A stretch of DNA of 64,000 nucleotides from Devosia sp. 66-14 (lineage in GTDB: Bacteria > Pseudomonadota > Alphaproteobacteria > Rhizobiales > Devosiaceae): the NCBI GenBank assembly GCA_001899085.1, contig MKVB01000005.1, positions 158,916 to 222,915 on the forward strand, in the 5' to 3' direction. Shown in pieces: positions 18,550 through 27,295 of this stretch. The position numbers were made by a program, and so were the translations under genes. Below the pieces are notes generated by a model, which was given only the letters and a program-made list of their open reading frames with translations, was not told where the DNA came from and did no database searches. Positions within the stretch are counted from its first letter, which is position 1; each line of letters begins with the position of its first letter.

Positions 18550-18583
18550 GAACCTACACATCGACGCTAGTACGGGTTCTCTC

Positions 18584-20152
18584 ATGAGCCTTTCCGGACC
18601 CGAGGCCCTGCGTTCCCTCGACGAGGCGTTGCGCGACATCCGCCGCGAGGAGGACGAGATCGCCAAGCGGCTCGCCCGTTCGGCCGAGCTGGTCACCAAG
18701 TTCAAGGAGACCGAGAGCGAGCTGCTGCGGCAGCTGGCGGAAGTGCGGCTGGACCCGACCACTCAGGCGGCGCTCGCCGGTCGGTTGAGCCAGGCCGAAA
18801 TCAAGGCGCGCGAGATGCTGAGCCGGCATGGCGCCGAACTGAGCGCGGCGGAGGGCGAACTCAAGGGGCTCGACAAGCAGATCGCCGCGCTGGCCAAGGA
18901 GCGCACCGAGCAGGCCGCCGCAGCCGACAAGGCGCAGGCCGAGCTGAAGAGCCTGGCCGACCGCGTCGCGGTGGAGGCGGTAAAGAACCCCGAATATGCG
19001 GAAAAGCGCAAGGCTGCCGAACAGCTGGCCCATGTCGCCGAAGAGAGCCTGCGCAAGACCCAGCAGGCCGAAACCGATCGCGAGCTCAAGGGCAAGCCTT
19101 ACCGCGACGATCCGCTGTTCATGTATCTGTGGGAGCGTGGCTTCGGCACCAAGAACTACCGCGAGAACAACCTCATCCAGTATTTCGATGGGCTGATCGC
19201 CGGGCTTGTGGGCTTCCCCGAGGCGCGGGCGAATTTCGCCATGCTCAACGAAATCCCGATGCGGCTGCGCGAGCACGCCGACCGCCAGCAGCAGATCGCA
19301 ACGGCTGCAGGCGAGGAAGTGACCAAGCTGGAAAAGGCGGCGGTGGACGCGGCCGGCGGCCGGCCGACCCGCGAGCTGCTGGAAAAGGCCGAAGCGCGGA
19401 TCGCCGCGATCGACCAGGAGATGGTCGCGGCCGAGGACAAGCGTGACGAGCGCGCCCGGGCCCAGCGCGAGCTGGCGCAGGGGAGCGACCCGGCGTTCAG
19501 CGCGGCGGTGAGCGGGCTGGCCGAAGCGCTGGGTCGCGAGGATATCCAGACCCTGCTCGCCGAGGCGCGCGCCACCGAGACCGGGCAGGACGACACCATC
19601 GTCAAGCAGATCGACGAATCGCGGCAGCGCGCCGCCGAAGAAGACGGCGACAGCCGTGAACAGAAGGCCCGGCTGAAGACCCTGGCGGCGCGGCGGCGCG
19701 AACTCGAGGATATCCAGTACGAGTTCAAGAAGCAGAATTTCGACAACCCGCGCTCGACCTTCCGCGAGGACAAGCTGGTCGGCGACCTGCTGAACGACTT
19801 TCTGCGCGGCGGCATTACGGCAGCCGATTACTGGGGCCAGTGGCGGCGCAGCCAGAACTGGCAGGGCGGAGTGCAGCCGCAGCAACAGCAGCGACAGGAT
19901 TCGCCCTGGGGTGGCGGCAGCAGCGGCGGCGGCTTCAGCTGGCCGGATTCAAGCTTTGGCGGCGGCGCCAGCGGCGGGCGCCGCGACGGCGGCTTCGGCG
20001 GCAGCTGGGGTCGGCTCCCGGGCGGCGGTGGTGGTGGCTTCGGCGGCGGCGGTTCCGGCGGTGGTGGCAGCGGCGGCGGCTTCTCGCGCCCCCGCACCGG
20101 CTCCAGCGGCAACCGCACCAGCGGCGGCTTCAAGACCGGCGGCGGGTTCTAG
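18584..20152 (+). CDS. Long coiled-coil protein with Gly/Ser-rich tail (cluster gene 3)
   Basis: 522 residues. The first 430 or so are charged helical coiled coil (RRVREL-type heptads, many Ala/Glu/Lys) interrupted by a more globular stretch (FMYLWERGFGTKNYRENNLI, VGFPEARANFAMLNEIPMRL). The last 90 residues are low-complexity Gly/Ser/Phe with repeated GGGF, similar in composition to the tails of TPM/YgcG-type envelope proteins. No signal peptide. It ends a three-gene run starting at 16396, with spacings of 24 and 34 bases. The function is unknown. Confidence 0.75.
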   Translation: MSLSGPEALRSLDEALRDIRREEDEIAKRLARSAELVTKFKETESELLRQLAEVRLDPTTQAALAGRLSQAEIKAREMLSRHGAELSAAEGELKGLDKQIAALAKERTEQAAAADKAQAELKSLADRVAVEAVKNPEYAEKRKAAEQLAHVAEESLRKTQQAETDRELKGKPYRDDPLFMYLWERGFGTKNYRENNLIQYFDGLIAGLVGFPEARANFAMLNEIPMRLREHADRQQQIATAAGEEVTKLEKAAVDAAGGRPTRELLEKAEARIAAIDQEMVAAEDKRDERARAQRELAQGSDPAFSAAVSGLAEALGREDIQTLLAEARATETGQDDTIVKQIDESRQRAAEEDGDSREQKARLKTLAARRRELEDIQYEFKKQNFDNPRSTFREDKLVGDLLNDFLRGGITAADYWGQWRRSQNWQGGVQPQQQQRQDSPWGGGSSGGGFSWPDSSFGGGASGGRRDGGFGGSWGRLPGGGGGGFGGGGSGGGGSGGGFSRPRTGSSGNRTSGGFKTGGGF

Positions 20153-20677
20153 CTACAGCGTGCGGCTGGCCTTGCTGCAACGAAGTCGGGCGGCAGGGGG
20201 CAGCTATGGACTCGGTATCTACCAGTGCGATGGCGTCCTATTTCGGGGCCGCGCTGGCCGTTCGGTAAGCTGCACGAGCAATGACGGGTTCAAGGGTGAC
20301 TGGCAGGTTCCAGCCACCTGTGGGCGAGCCAAGCGTCCCCTCGCCCCTTTGGGGAGAGGGTCAGGGTGAGGGGCAGCCAAGCACGCTGGGTGAACTGATC
20401 ATAGCCGCTGGGCAATATTGAGTCTGGCGCGCTTGGCGCCCCTCACCCCAGCCCTCTCCCCAGAGGGGCGAGGGGGCGCTGTGGCATGGCCCTGGCCGAC
20501 TGCGCGATCGGCGCTTCGGCATGATGGCGATCGCCCTCCAGAGCCACGAGGATTGCCTGCTTAATCGCACGGTCGCCTGCCTAGCGGGGCTCCCGACGAC
20601 CACTGACAGTTTCAGCCGGTGGAAGTATCTTCCGAGCGCAAGATCGCCCGCCCCAACCTTCGAATGAATGACGGGAC
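20153..20677. other. 525-base gap without a convincing gene
   Basis: Lies between two convergent genes. The only structure I see is the inverted pair of palindromic repeats at 20337-20475. No open frame with a ribosome site, RNA gene or recognisable gene remnant was found. Confidence 0.6.
20337..20475. repeat. Inverted pair of 37-base palindromic elements
   Basis: Arm 1 (20337-20373, begins cccctcgcccctttgggg) and the reverse complement of arm 2 (20439-20475) match at all but about four positions. Each arm is itself a hairpin. The pair lies between convergent genes and could act as a transcription terminator or RNA stabiliser. It belongs to the same general class of G/C palindromes seen elsewhere in the window. 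Confidence 0.8.
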
Positions 20678-21358
20678 TCAACGCCCCGGCGTGAGGCCGT
20701 CGAGCAGAAGATCGAGGCCCTTCCTGAAGGCGCCGTCCCAATCGCTGTCGAGCAGCAGGCGCGAGCGGTCGATGGTGGGGTAGCGGCCGCTCAGTTCGGC
20801 GAGCTGCTGCTGCGCCGCGGCGAGATCGTCGGCGGAACGATCGAAACTGCCGCGCGTGATGGTGGCGCCCATCACATAGTTCCACACCGACCAGATCGCG
20901 ACGTTCAGGTCGGCGTCGGCGACGCCGGCGCGCGACAGGGTCTGGCTGAGCAGCTCCAGCCGCCCCAGCATGCTCGGACCGAGGGCGCGGCGCGGCAGCA
21001 GGGCGGCCGACCAGGGGTGGCGCAGCATCGCGGCGCGCCAGTCCTCGAGCATCAGCACGGCGTCGGCGCGCCAATCGCGGGGTCCGGCCGGTGTCGGCGG
21101 GGCGTAGGCAAGGACGGCGTCGAGCGCCAGGTCGAACACCTGCTCCTTGTTGTCGACATGCCAGTAGAGGCTCATCGCGCCGGCCCCCAGGCGATCGGCC
21201 AGCCGGCGCATCGACAGGCTGTCGGCGCCATGGCTGTCGAGCAGTTCCACCGCGGTGGCGACGATGCGTTCGAGCGAAAGCGGTTGCTCGCCCGCAGCTG
21301 CACCCGCGCCTGGCTTTCGAGATCGCCTGGCCGGCGCGCCGCTGGGTCTGACTGGCAT
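20678..21358 (-). CDS. TetR-family regulator with TetR_C-type C-terminal domain
   Basis: About 226 residues. The helix-turn-helix is LSMRRLADRLGAGAMSLYWH, typical of the TetR(A)-like subgroup, followed by an all-helical ligand-binding domain. ATG 21358 is chosen because GAGGA lies 5 bases upstream; the frame is open further upstream but lacks support. It is divergent from the RidA-like gene at 21550, with about 190 bases of shared upstream sequence. The ligand is unknown. Confidence 0.85.
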   Translation of the reverse strand: MPVRPSGAPARRSRKPGAGAAAGEQPLSLERIVATAVELLDSHGADSLSMRRLADRLGAGAMSLYWHVDNKEQVFDLALDAVLAYAPPTPAGPRDWRADAVLMLEDWRAAMLRHPWSAALLPRRALGPSMLGRLELLSQTLSRAGVADADLNVAIWSVWNYVMGATITRGSFDRSADDLAAAQQQLAELSGRYPTIDRSRLLLDSDWDGAFRKGLDLLLDGLTPGR

Positions 21359-21420
21359 ATGGTCCTCGCTGACGATCGATCTAGGCCAGGTGGGTGGCAA
21401 ATGTCGACCCCCCGACCCAA

Positions 21421-21470
21421 TTGACTCGTACATCGTACTATGCCAGTTCTCGTACACTGTACGATTGAGA
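21421..21470. promoter_or_regulatory. Probable TetR operator between divergent genes
   Basis: The segment GTACATCGTACTATGCCAG is followed closely by CGTACACTGTACG: repeated GTAC half-sites, including a near-palindrome CGTACA-CTGTACG at about 21454-21466. Their position between the TetR gene and the RidA-like gene suggests a repressor site controlling one or both. Confidence 0.5.
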
Positions 21471-21549
21471 CGTATGGCGTAGCTGAACACCCATGCAACC
21501 GAACCGACCGCGCGCCCCGTCCAGGGGGCGCGGCGCCGAGAGAACCATC

Positions 21550-22032
21550 ATGTCACGCACCTTCACACGGCTGCTTTTCGGAGGAATGATCATCATGACC
21601 GCAGGCGTTTCCACCGCGACGAGGGCAGACGAGCCGCGCCTCAGCATCGTCAATCCGCCCAACCTGTTCGACCCGACGCCGAATGGCTACAGCACGGCGG
21701 TGATCGTGCCGGCAGGGGCGAGGCTCGCCTATATTTCGGGCCAGGGCGGGCAGGACAGCACCGGCGGCCTGTCAGCCGATTTCGCTGCTCAGGTGAAGCA
21801 GGCCTATGCCAATCTCGGCGCGGCGCTGGCGGGCATCGGCGCCAAGCCGGAACAGGTGGCCAAGCTCACGGTTTTCGTGGTCAACCACGATATGTCGAAG
21901 CTCGGCGTGCTGACCGAAAGCGTCACGGCGATGTTCGGCGAGACGTTGCCGGCGCAGACCCTCGTGCCGGTGCCCAAGCTGGCGGTCGATCCGATGCTGT
22001 TCGAAGTCGAAGCGATCGTCGTGCTCGACTAG
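21550..22032 (+). CDS. RidA/YjgF-family protein, possibly exported
   Basis: 160 residues from ATG 21550. Core motifs YSTAVIVPAGARLAYISGQ, FAAQVKQAYANLGAALAGIG, KLTVFVVN and TLVPVPKLAVDPMLFEVEAI place it in the RidA superfamily (enamine/imine deaminase-like trimers). The first 29 residues (RLLFGGMIIMTAGVSTATRA) look like a signal peptide. However, a very strong Shine-Dalgarno (GGAGGA at 21580-21585) precedes an internal ATG at 21595 that would give a cytosolic protein of about 145 residues. Confidence 0.85.
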   Translation: MSRTFTRLLFGGMIIMTAGVSTATRADEPRLSIVNPPNLFDPTPNGYSTAVIVPAGARLAYISGQGGQDSTGGLSADFAAQVKQAYANLGAALAGIGAKPEQVAKLTVFVVNHDMSKLGVLTESVTAMFGETLPAQTLVPVPKLAVDPMLFEVEAIVVLD

Positions 22033-22055
22033 TCTGGAACGAGGCCGGCGGCGGG

Positions 22056-23081
22056 TCAGCCCGCCGCCGGGCCGTCACTTACGGCGTCCGGATGGGTGGC
22101 CGGCGCGGCGTGGCTGCGGTGCGCCCTGAGGCACGAGATCACGCCGGCCAGCACGAAGATGAAGGCGAGCACTTCGGAGACCTGCGGCCAGCGCTGCTCC
22201 CACAGGAAGCCGTAGAGCAGCGCGAACACGGTCTCGAAGACGATCATCTGGCCGACCAGGGTCAGCGGCAGCAGCCGGCTCATGCGGTTCCACAGCGCAT
22301 TGCCGCAGATCGACGCCAGCACGGCAACGCCGATCGAGACCCCGGCGAACTGCAACCAATCGGCAGCCGCGTGCTGCACCGGCTGGACAATGGCGATGAG
22401 CGGCACCAGCAGCAGGGCCTGAGCGCCGGTGACGACACCGGTCAGCAGGCTCCAGTCATGGGCCGACAGATGCGGCAGCCGGGCGAGGCAGCGGCTGTTG
22501 CCGACGGCATAGGCGGTCCACGAGGCGAGCGCCCCGAAGGCGCAGACGAGGCCCAGCAGTGCGGTGCCGCCGGTTGTCGCCGCGACGGCCTGCCAGCCAA
22601 TGCTGAGCGCCCCGGCGGCGCAGAGCAGCAGCGAGGGCAGCAGAGCACGGAAGGGGACCGCGCCGCGATCGCGGCTGCCGATGAGGGTGACGGTGACGGG
22701 CAGGAACCCGACCACCAGCGAGGCCATGGCAACGCTGCCCAGTTGCACCGCCGAGGCGACGAGAACGTAGTAGAGCGTATTGCCCGCGAGGGCGAGCCAG
22801 GCCAGCGACAGCCAGTCGCGGGGGTGCAGTGCCGCGCGCAGCGCCCGCCAGCGCGGCAGGATGAGCATGACGGAGATGACGCCATAGGCGAGGTAGCGCC
22901 CGGCGGCGAGCTCCAGCGGGCTGAAGCTATGCACCAGTTCGGGGGCAAGGAATACCAGCCCCCACAGCGCGCCGGCGGCGACGCCGAAGGCGAGGCCGAG
23001 ATAGGTCCGGTAGGCGGCAGACGGTGTGGCGGTGATGGAGCTCAAGCTGGCCTCACGAGGGATCGCGGCGAGGGATATCAT
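22056..23081 (-). CDS. EamA/DMT-family exporter
   Basis: 341 residues with about ten hydrophobic helices in two repeats (GLAFGVAAGALWGLVFLAPE; VLASICGNALWNRMSRLLPL), the hallmark of two-EamA-domain metabolite exporters. It is divergently transcribed from an Lrp/AsnC regulator, a common arrangement for amino-acid exporters, so an amino acid or analogue is a reasonable guess for the substrate. Confidence 0.88.
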   Translation of the reverse strand: MISLAAIPREASLSSITATPSAAYRTYLGLAFGVAAGALWGLVFLAPELVHSFSPLELAAGRYLAYGVISVMLILPRWRALRAALHPRDWLSLAWLALAGNTLYYVLVASAVQLGSVAMASLVVGFLPVTVTLIGSRDRGAVPFRALLPSLLLCAAGALSIGWQAVAATTGGTALLGLVCAFGALASWTAYAVGNSRCLARLPHLSAHDWSLLTGVVTGAQALLLVPLIAIVQPVQHAAADWLQFAGVSIGVAVLASICGNALWNRMSRLLPLTLVGQMIVFETVFALLYGFLWEQRWPQVSEVLAFIFVLAGVISCLRAHRSHAAPATHPDAVSDGPAAG

Positions 23082-23138
23082 CGCCAGGGTGAGCGTTGCG
23101 CTCTTGATTGTGCCCTCGAATGCAACAAAAACTCACCC

Positions 23139-23624
23139 ATGACCCATGCCAGAGCAGCGAGCCGCAAGCTCGACAGTTTCGATCGCGCGATCCTGAGGAT
23201 CGTGCAGCGCGACAACAAGATGCCGCAGCGCAGCATCGCCGAGGCCGTCAACCTGTCGGCAGCGGCGGTGCAGCGGCGGATCGCGGCGATGGAAGCCGCG
23301 GGAGTGATCGAAAAGAACGTCGCCGTGCTCGATCCGCGCGCCGTCGAAATGGGGATCACGGCCATTGTCGAGTTGCACCTCGCCAACGAACGATCGCAGA
23401 CGGTGGATGCAGCCAAGGCGCTGTTCCGCGCCGCTCCGGAAGTGCAGCAATGCTACTACGTGACGGGTGGAACCAGCTTCATGCTGATCATCGTCTCCCC
23501 CGACATGGTGAGCTACGAGGCGACGACGCGCCGGCTGTTTGCACAGAACGACGCCGTGGCGAGTTTCCGCACACTGGTGGCGCTCGACCGGGTGAAGACC
23601 GGATCGGAAATCGTCGTCCCATGA
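23139..23624 (+). CDS. Lrp/AsnC-family transcriptional regulator
   Basis: 161 residues. N-terminal HTH (FDRAILRIVQRDNKMPQRSI...NLSAAAVQRRIAAMEAAGVI) followed by an AsnC-type ligand-binding domain (EVQQCYYVTGGTSFMLIIVS). It is divergent from the EamA exporter with 57 bases between the two starts, and probably controls it in response to an amino acid. Confidence 0.9.
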   Translation: MTHARAASRKLDSFDRAILRIVQRDNKMPQRSIAEAVNLSAAAVQRRIAAMEAAGVIEKNVAVLDPRAVEMGITAIVELHLANERSQTVDAAKALFRAAPEVQQCYYVTGGTSFMLIIVSPDMVSYEATTRRLFAQNDAVASFRTLVALDRVKTGSEIVVP

Positions 23625-23666
23625 CGGCTCTGTCGCGCTTCGAGCCGCCCCCAACTTCCACCTGCG

Positions 23667-24875
23667 CTAGTCGACCAGGCAGTGCCGACCGATCTCGGCG
23701 ACGCTGTTCAGCCCGGCGAGACCCATGGTGACGTCGAGCTCCCGGCGGATGATCTCGATGGCTCGGCTGACGCCCGCCTCGCCGCCGGCCCCGAGGCCGT
23801 AGATATAGGCCCGGCCGAGCAGACAGCCGCGGGCGCCCAGCGCGATGGCGCGCAGCACGTCCTGGCCCGAACGGACCCCGCCATCGAACAGCACTTCGAG
23901 ATCGGAACCGACGGCATCGGCGATGCCCGGGAGGATCGAGATCGAGGACGACGCCCCATCCATCTGGCGCCCGCCATGGTTCGAGACGACGATCGCGGAG
24001 GCGCCGACATCGCGGGCGGCGCGCGCATCCTCGACATCGAGAATGCCTTTGATGATCAGCTTGCCCGGCCAGATGCCGCGGATCCATTCGATTTCTTTCC
24101 AGCTCAGCGTTTCATCGAACTGGTGCGCGATCCATTCGGCGAGCGCCTTGACCCGTGCCTCGCCCCGCACGAAACCGGCGAGATTGCCGAAGGTCCGGCG
24201 CCGCGCGGCGAGCATGCCGAGAGCCCAGCGCGGCTTGGTGGCCATGTCGATGAGGTTGCCGAGCTTCAGCGCCGGCGGTACGGACAGGCCATTCCTGATA
24301 TCGGCATGGCGCTGCCCGAGCACCTGCAGGTCGACGGTGAGCACCAGGGCGCTGCAGCGGGCGGCAATGGCCCGCTCGATCAGCGCACGGGCGAAGCCGC
24401 GATCCTTCATGACGTAGAGCTGGAACCAGAAGGGCTTCTCGACGGCCGCAGCAACGTCCTCGATCGAGCAGATCGACAGCGTGCCGAGGGTATAGGGGAT
24501 GCCGGCGGCCTGGGCGGCGCGACAGGCGAGTATCTCGCCATCGCCCCATTGCAGCCCGCCCAGCCCGATAGGGGCGAGCGCGATCGGCAACCCTACGCGC
24601 TCGCCCAAGAGCGTCGAGCTGGTGCTGCGGCGCGAGATATCGACGAGCACCCGCTGGCGCAGCCTGATGCGCTCGAGGTCGGAGCGATTGGCGGCGAGCG
24701 TCTGCTCGGTGTAGGAGCCCGCCTCGGCGTAGCCGAAGAAGGCGCGCGGCACGCGCCGGCGGGCGGCCTGGCGCAGATCCTCGATACAGGTCATGGCCCG
24801 CATCGACGCGGGCGCGCGCGCCGATCGCCCGGCACGCGAGGTCCGGTGCTGTCGTCCATCCACAAGCGCATCCAT
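23667..24875 (-). CDS. FMN-dependent alpha-hydroxy-acid oxidase/dehydrogenase (LldD-like)
   Basis: 402 residues. A TIM-barrel flavoenzyme oxidising an L-2-hydroxy acid such as lactate or glycolate to the keto acid. Diagnostic motifs: IALAPIGLGGLQWGDGE, LYVMKDR, LTVDL, the catalytic SNHGGRQMDG and FDGGVRSGQDVLRAIALGA. The N-terminal 25-30 residues (Arg-rich) are unusual. ATG 24875 is chosen for GGAGG 7 bases upstream. The gene is divergent from a TetR regulator at 24972. The exact substrate cannot be told from the sequence. Confidence 0.9.
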   Translation of the reverse strand: MDALVDGRQHRTSRAGRSARAPASMRAMTCIEDLRQAARRRVPRAFFGYAEAGSYTEQTLAANRSDLERIRLRQRVLVDISRRSTSSTLLGERVGLPIALAPIGLGGLQWGDGEILACRAAQAAGIPYTLGTLSICSIEDVAAAVEKPFWFQLYVMKDRGFARALIERAIAARCSALVLTVDLQVLGQRHADIRNGLSVPPALKLGNLIDMATKPRWALGMLAARRRTFGNLAGFVRGEARVKALAEWIAHQFDETLSWKEIEWIRGIWPGKLIIKGILDVEDARAARDVGASAIVVSNHGGRQMDGASSSISILPGIADAVGSDLEVLFDGGVRSGQDVLRAIALGARGCLLGRAYIYGLGAGGEAGVSRAIEIIRRELDVTMGLAGLNSVAEIGRHCLVD

Positions 24876-24934
24876 GGCGGCACCTCCATTTGGTGCCCGC
24901 ATCGATCCGACCGGAAGCGGGGAATGTAAATTCA

Positions 24935-24962
24935 CTAGCGGGTATACTTTGCGAAGCGCTAG
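24935..24962. promoter_or_regulatory. Inverted repeat in the TetR / hydroxy-acid oxidase promoter
   Basis: CTAGCG (24935-24940) and CGCTAG (24957-24962) are a perfect inverted repeat with a 16-base spacer, just upstream of the TetR start and within the 96-base divergent promoter. It is a likely operator for that TetR protein. Confidence 0.5.
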
Positions 24963-24971
24963 CATCGGCGC

Positions 24972-25577
24972 ATGCCCCGCTCAGCGCGTGACACCCGCCA
25001 GAAGATCCTGCGCGAGGCCCATCGGCTCTTCCGCAGGAGCGGATTCTTCCGCGCCGGTATCGACGAGATCGCCGCCGCCAGCCACGTCACCAAACGCACG
25101 CTCTACCACCACTTCGAGAGCAAGGATGCCCTGCTGGCGGCCGTGCTGCTGGCGCAGCACGACGAGGTCTTCGCAAACGCCGACCCCTATGGGGTCAGAC
25201 TGTCAGGCACGCCAAGGCAGATCGTCGACGTGCTGTTCGACAAGCTCGTCGAGTGGTCGGCAACGCCGCACTGGGCCGGTTCGGGGTTCACGCGGCTCGC
25301 CATGGAACTCGCCGACCTGCCCGGGCATCCGGCGCGGACGATCGCGCACAAGCACAAGGCGGCCCTGCAGCATTACCTCACCGAGGTGCTGGCGGCGGCT
25401 GGTCTCGAACATCCGGGCGAGCGGGCAAAAGAGCTGTTCGTGCTGATCGAGGGCGCCATGGCGCTGATCCTGATCCATGGCGATCCCAGCTACGCCCAAA
25501 CCGCGGCCACGGCGGCGCGGCGGTTGTTCGACCCGACGCGCACCAGCGAGGCGATACGCCTGCCCTCCGACGCCTAG
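24972..25577 (+). CDS. TetR-family transcriptional regulator
   Basis: 201 residues. Classic N-terminal TetR HTH (ILREAHRLFRRSGFFRAGID, ASHVTKRTLYHHFESKDALL). The C-terminal domain resembles regulators of the AcrR type. It is divergent from the FMN-dependent hydroxy-acid oxidase, its likely target. Its 3' end overlaps the convergent lipoprotein gene by four bases. Confidence 0.9.
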   Translation: MPRSARDTRQKILREAHRLFRRSGFFRAGIDEIAAASHVTKRTLYHHFESKDALLAAVLLAQHDEVFANADPYGVRLSGTPRQIVDVLFDKLVEWSATPHWAGSGFTRLAMELADLPGHPARTIAHKHKAALQHYLTEVLAAAGLEHPGERAKELFVLIEGAMALILIHGDPSYAQTAATAARRLFDPTRTSEAIRLPSDA

Positions 25578-26161
25578 CCGGAATGGCCGGCGCAGGGCGG
25601 AACATCCTTGATCGGGGCGCTGGCGAGAACGCTCGAGAGCGGCTGATTGCTGAGCAGCGGAGCGAGGCCCGGGGCGCCGGGCAGTGCCACGAGAGCGGAG
25701 ATGGTGGTTTTGGCCGGATCGACCGGCTCGGTGCGGCAGAGCCGCGGCGACAGCGAGATGGAGAGGGCATTATTGCCGGCCGGCAGGGTCTTGGCCCAGG
25801 CCTGGGCCTCGCGGATGGCCTGCTTGTCGGCATCGGAAAAGCCGAACAGGTAGTAGTTGCGCTCGCCCGAAGGGGGCGGAAGCGTGCCGGCGAGATCATC
25901 GGCGTCAGCGGCAATCAGCGTTGCCTTGATGCGGCGCTCGCCGCTCGAGGGCGTGGTGATGTCGAAGCTGATAGTCGAGGCCCCCTGCACCGGCTCGAGT
26001 GAGGGCGGCAGGTCGAGGGCAAGCAGCAGGTTGGCGACGTCGTCGTTGAGGTAGTCGAGGCCGCGCAGCTTGGAGGCGGTGCCGATGGGGATCGAGGAAC
26101 AGGCAGCGAGGGCGGCAAGCGCCACCCCGGCAACAGCAATGCGGATGGTGCGGCGGATCAA
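25574..26161 (-). CDS. Lipoprotein of unknown function
   Basis: 195 residues with a lipoprotein signal peptide: RRTIRIAVAGVALAALAAC, cysteine at the expected cleavage site. The mature part has a predicted beta-rich body (STISFDITTPSSGERRIKAT; ERNYYLFGFSDADKQAI). Two further cysteines near the C-terminus may form a disulfide. No family recognised. The start appears to be TTG at 26161, preceded by a G-rich GGGGAGGGGAAG. Confidence 0.75.
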   Translation of the reverse strand: MIRRTIRIAVAGVALAALAACSSIPIGTASKLRGLDYLNDDVANLLLALDLPPSLEPVQGASTISFDITTPSSGERRIKATLIAADADDLAGTLPPPSGERNYYLFGFSDADKQAIREAQAWAKTLPAGNNALSISLSPRLCRTEPVDPAKTTISALVALPGAPGLAPLLSNQPLSSVLASAPIKDVPPCAGHSG

Positions 26162-26257
26162 CTTCCCCTCCCCTCAGGACGTATCACGATGGGTACGAGA
26201 TTCCCGGGCATGGGGGAATGGTGGAGGTGCGGCCCCGGTCTGCGGCATGGAGGTCCC

Positions 26258-26280
26258 CCTCCCCCGACATGCGGGGGAGG
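26258..26280. repeat. Short G/C palindrome (CCTCCCCC...GGGGGAGG)
   Basis: A hairpin with arms of about 8-9 bases around a gacatg loop, lying between the hydrolase stop and the lipoprotein start. It resembles half of the larger palindromic elements in the window and could be a degenerate copy or terminator-like structure. Confidence 0.6.
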
Positions 26281-26298
26281 ATACGAGAAAACCTGCCC

Positions 26299-27132
26299 TC
26301 AGTGGATCGCGGCAGCCGCCGTTACCTCGTTGGCCCAGTCGAGGGCGTAGTGGGCGACTTCTTCCCAGCCCTTCTCGCCGGCGAGGAAGTGCGAGCGATC
26401 GGCGAACTGGTGGAAATCGGTGCGGGCCGGGGCCTTCTTCTGGATGTTGAAGATCGCCTTGGCGAGATATGGGGTGACGGTCCGGTCATGCTCGGCCGAG
26501 ATCACCAGCAGCGGCTGCTTCCTCTGCTTTGCCTTCACCCCGGTGCCGAACATGCCGGCCGCCTGGTAGAAGATGTTGGTCGGGGTGGGCACGACATAGT
26601 CGTCGTAGGCGACCTGCTGGTCGGCAGCATCCAGGGTGTTGGCGAAGCTCTTGGCAAAGCCCTCGCGGGTGATGGTCTGGCTGGTGCCGGGGCCGGCGAA
26701 GATCGGCGGCAAGGCCGCGAGCAGCGAAACCGGACCGGGCAGCGCGCCGGCGATCGGGCCGGGGTCCATGGCGATGCCGGCGACACCATAGCCGCGATCC
26801 AGCAACAGCTGCGTGATGAGGCCACCCATCGAGTGGCCGATAATCACCGGCTGTTCGTCGAGGCCATCGATGATCGAAGCGTAGTGATCGACGATCTTGC
26901 CGAAGGTCAGGGTCCCCAGCCGCTTATCCGGGTTGGCACGGAGGTCGGCAGGGTTGCCTTCGAGATAGGGCCAGGCCGGGGCCAGCGTCCTGTAGCCGGC
27001 GGCTTCGAACACCGAGCGCAGCTTGTCCCAGCTCGAGGTGTGCATCCAGGCGCCGGTGATGAACAGTGCGGTCCTGGTCTTTGCAGCGTTGGCGGCGGCA
27101 AGGGCGGCCGAGGTTTCGAGGTTGGTGGTCAT
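26299..27132 (-). CDS. Alpha/beta hydrolase
   Basis: 277 residues. Nucleophile elbow GHSMGG, likely acid Asp in SAEHD and His in DRSHF form the catalytic triad. The early ITGAWMHTSSWDKLRSVFEA carries the oxyanion-hole region. No signal peptide. ATG 27132 is supported by GGGAG 6 bases upstream. It is divergent from a MarR/OhrR-type regulator and its upstream region contains repeated operator half-sites, so expression is probably controlled by that regulator. The substrate is unknown. Confidence 0.88.
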   Translation of the reverse strand: MTTNLETSAALAAANAAKTRTALFITGAWMHTSSWDKLRSVFEAAGYRTLAPAWPYLEGNPADLRANPDKRLGTLTFGKIVDHYASIIDGLDEQPVIIGHSMGGLITQLLLDRGYGVAGIAMDPGPIAGALPGPVSLLAALPPIFAGPGTSQTITREGFAKSFANTLDAADQQVAYDDYVVPTPTNIFYQAAGMFGTGVKAKQRKQPLLVISAEHDRTVTPYLAKAIFNIQKKAPARTDFHQFADRSHFLAGEKGWEEVAHYALDWANEVTAAAAIH

Positions 27133-27166
27133 TTCAATCTCCCGTTTGAAAGCTTCTGTCGCGTCA

Positions 27167-27264
27167 TTGCGATGACGGTTAAATCGCATGCGATCGAATT
27201 TCGGACAATGCACAGCGCCGCATGGCTGCCATGCATCAGTCGCTTGCGATTAGATCGCATGCGC
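27167..27264. promoter_or_regulatory. Operator array for the MarR/OhrR-type regulator
   Basis: Seen directly: a perfect 12-base palindrome ATCGCATGCGAT at 27183-27194, a near copy at 27254-27265, and the extra half-sites TTGCGAT at 27167-27173 and TGCGAT at 27245-27250. The last pairs with ATCGCA at 27254-27259. The array covers the whole divergent promoter, so repression of both genes is likely. Confidence 0.75.
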
Positions 27265-27295
27265 TCTATATAGAAGGCACGACTGGAGACATTCG

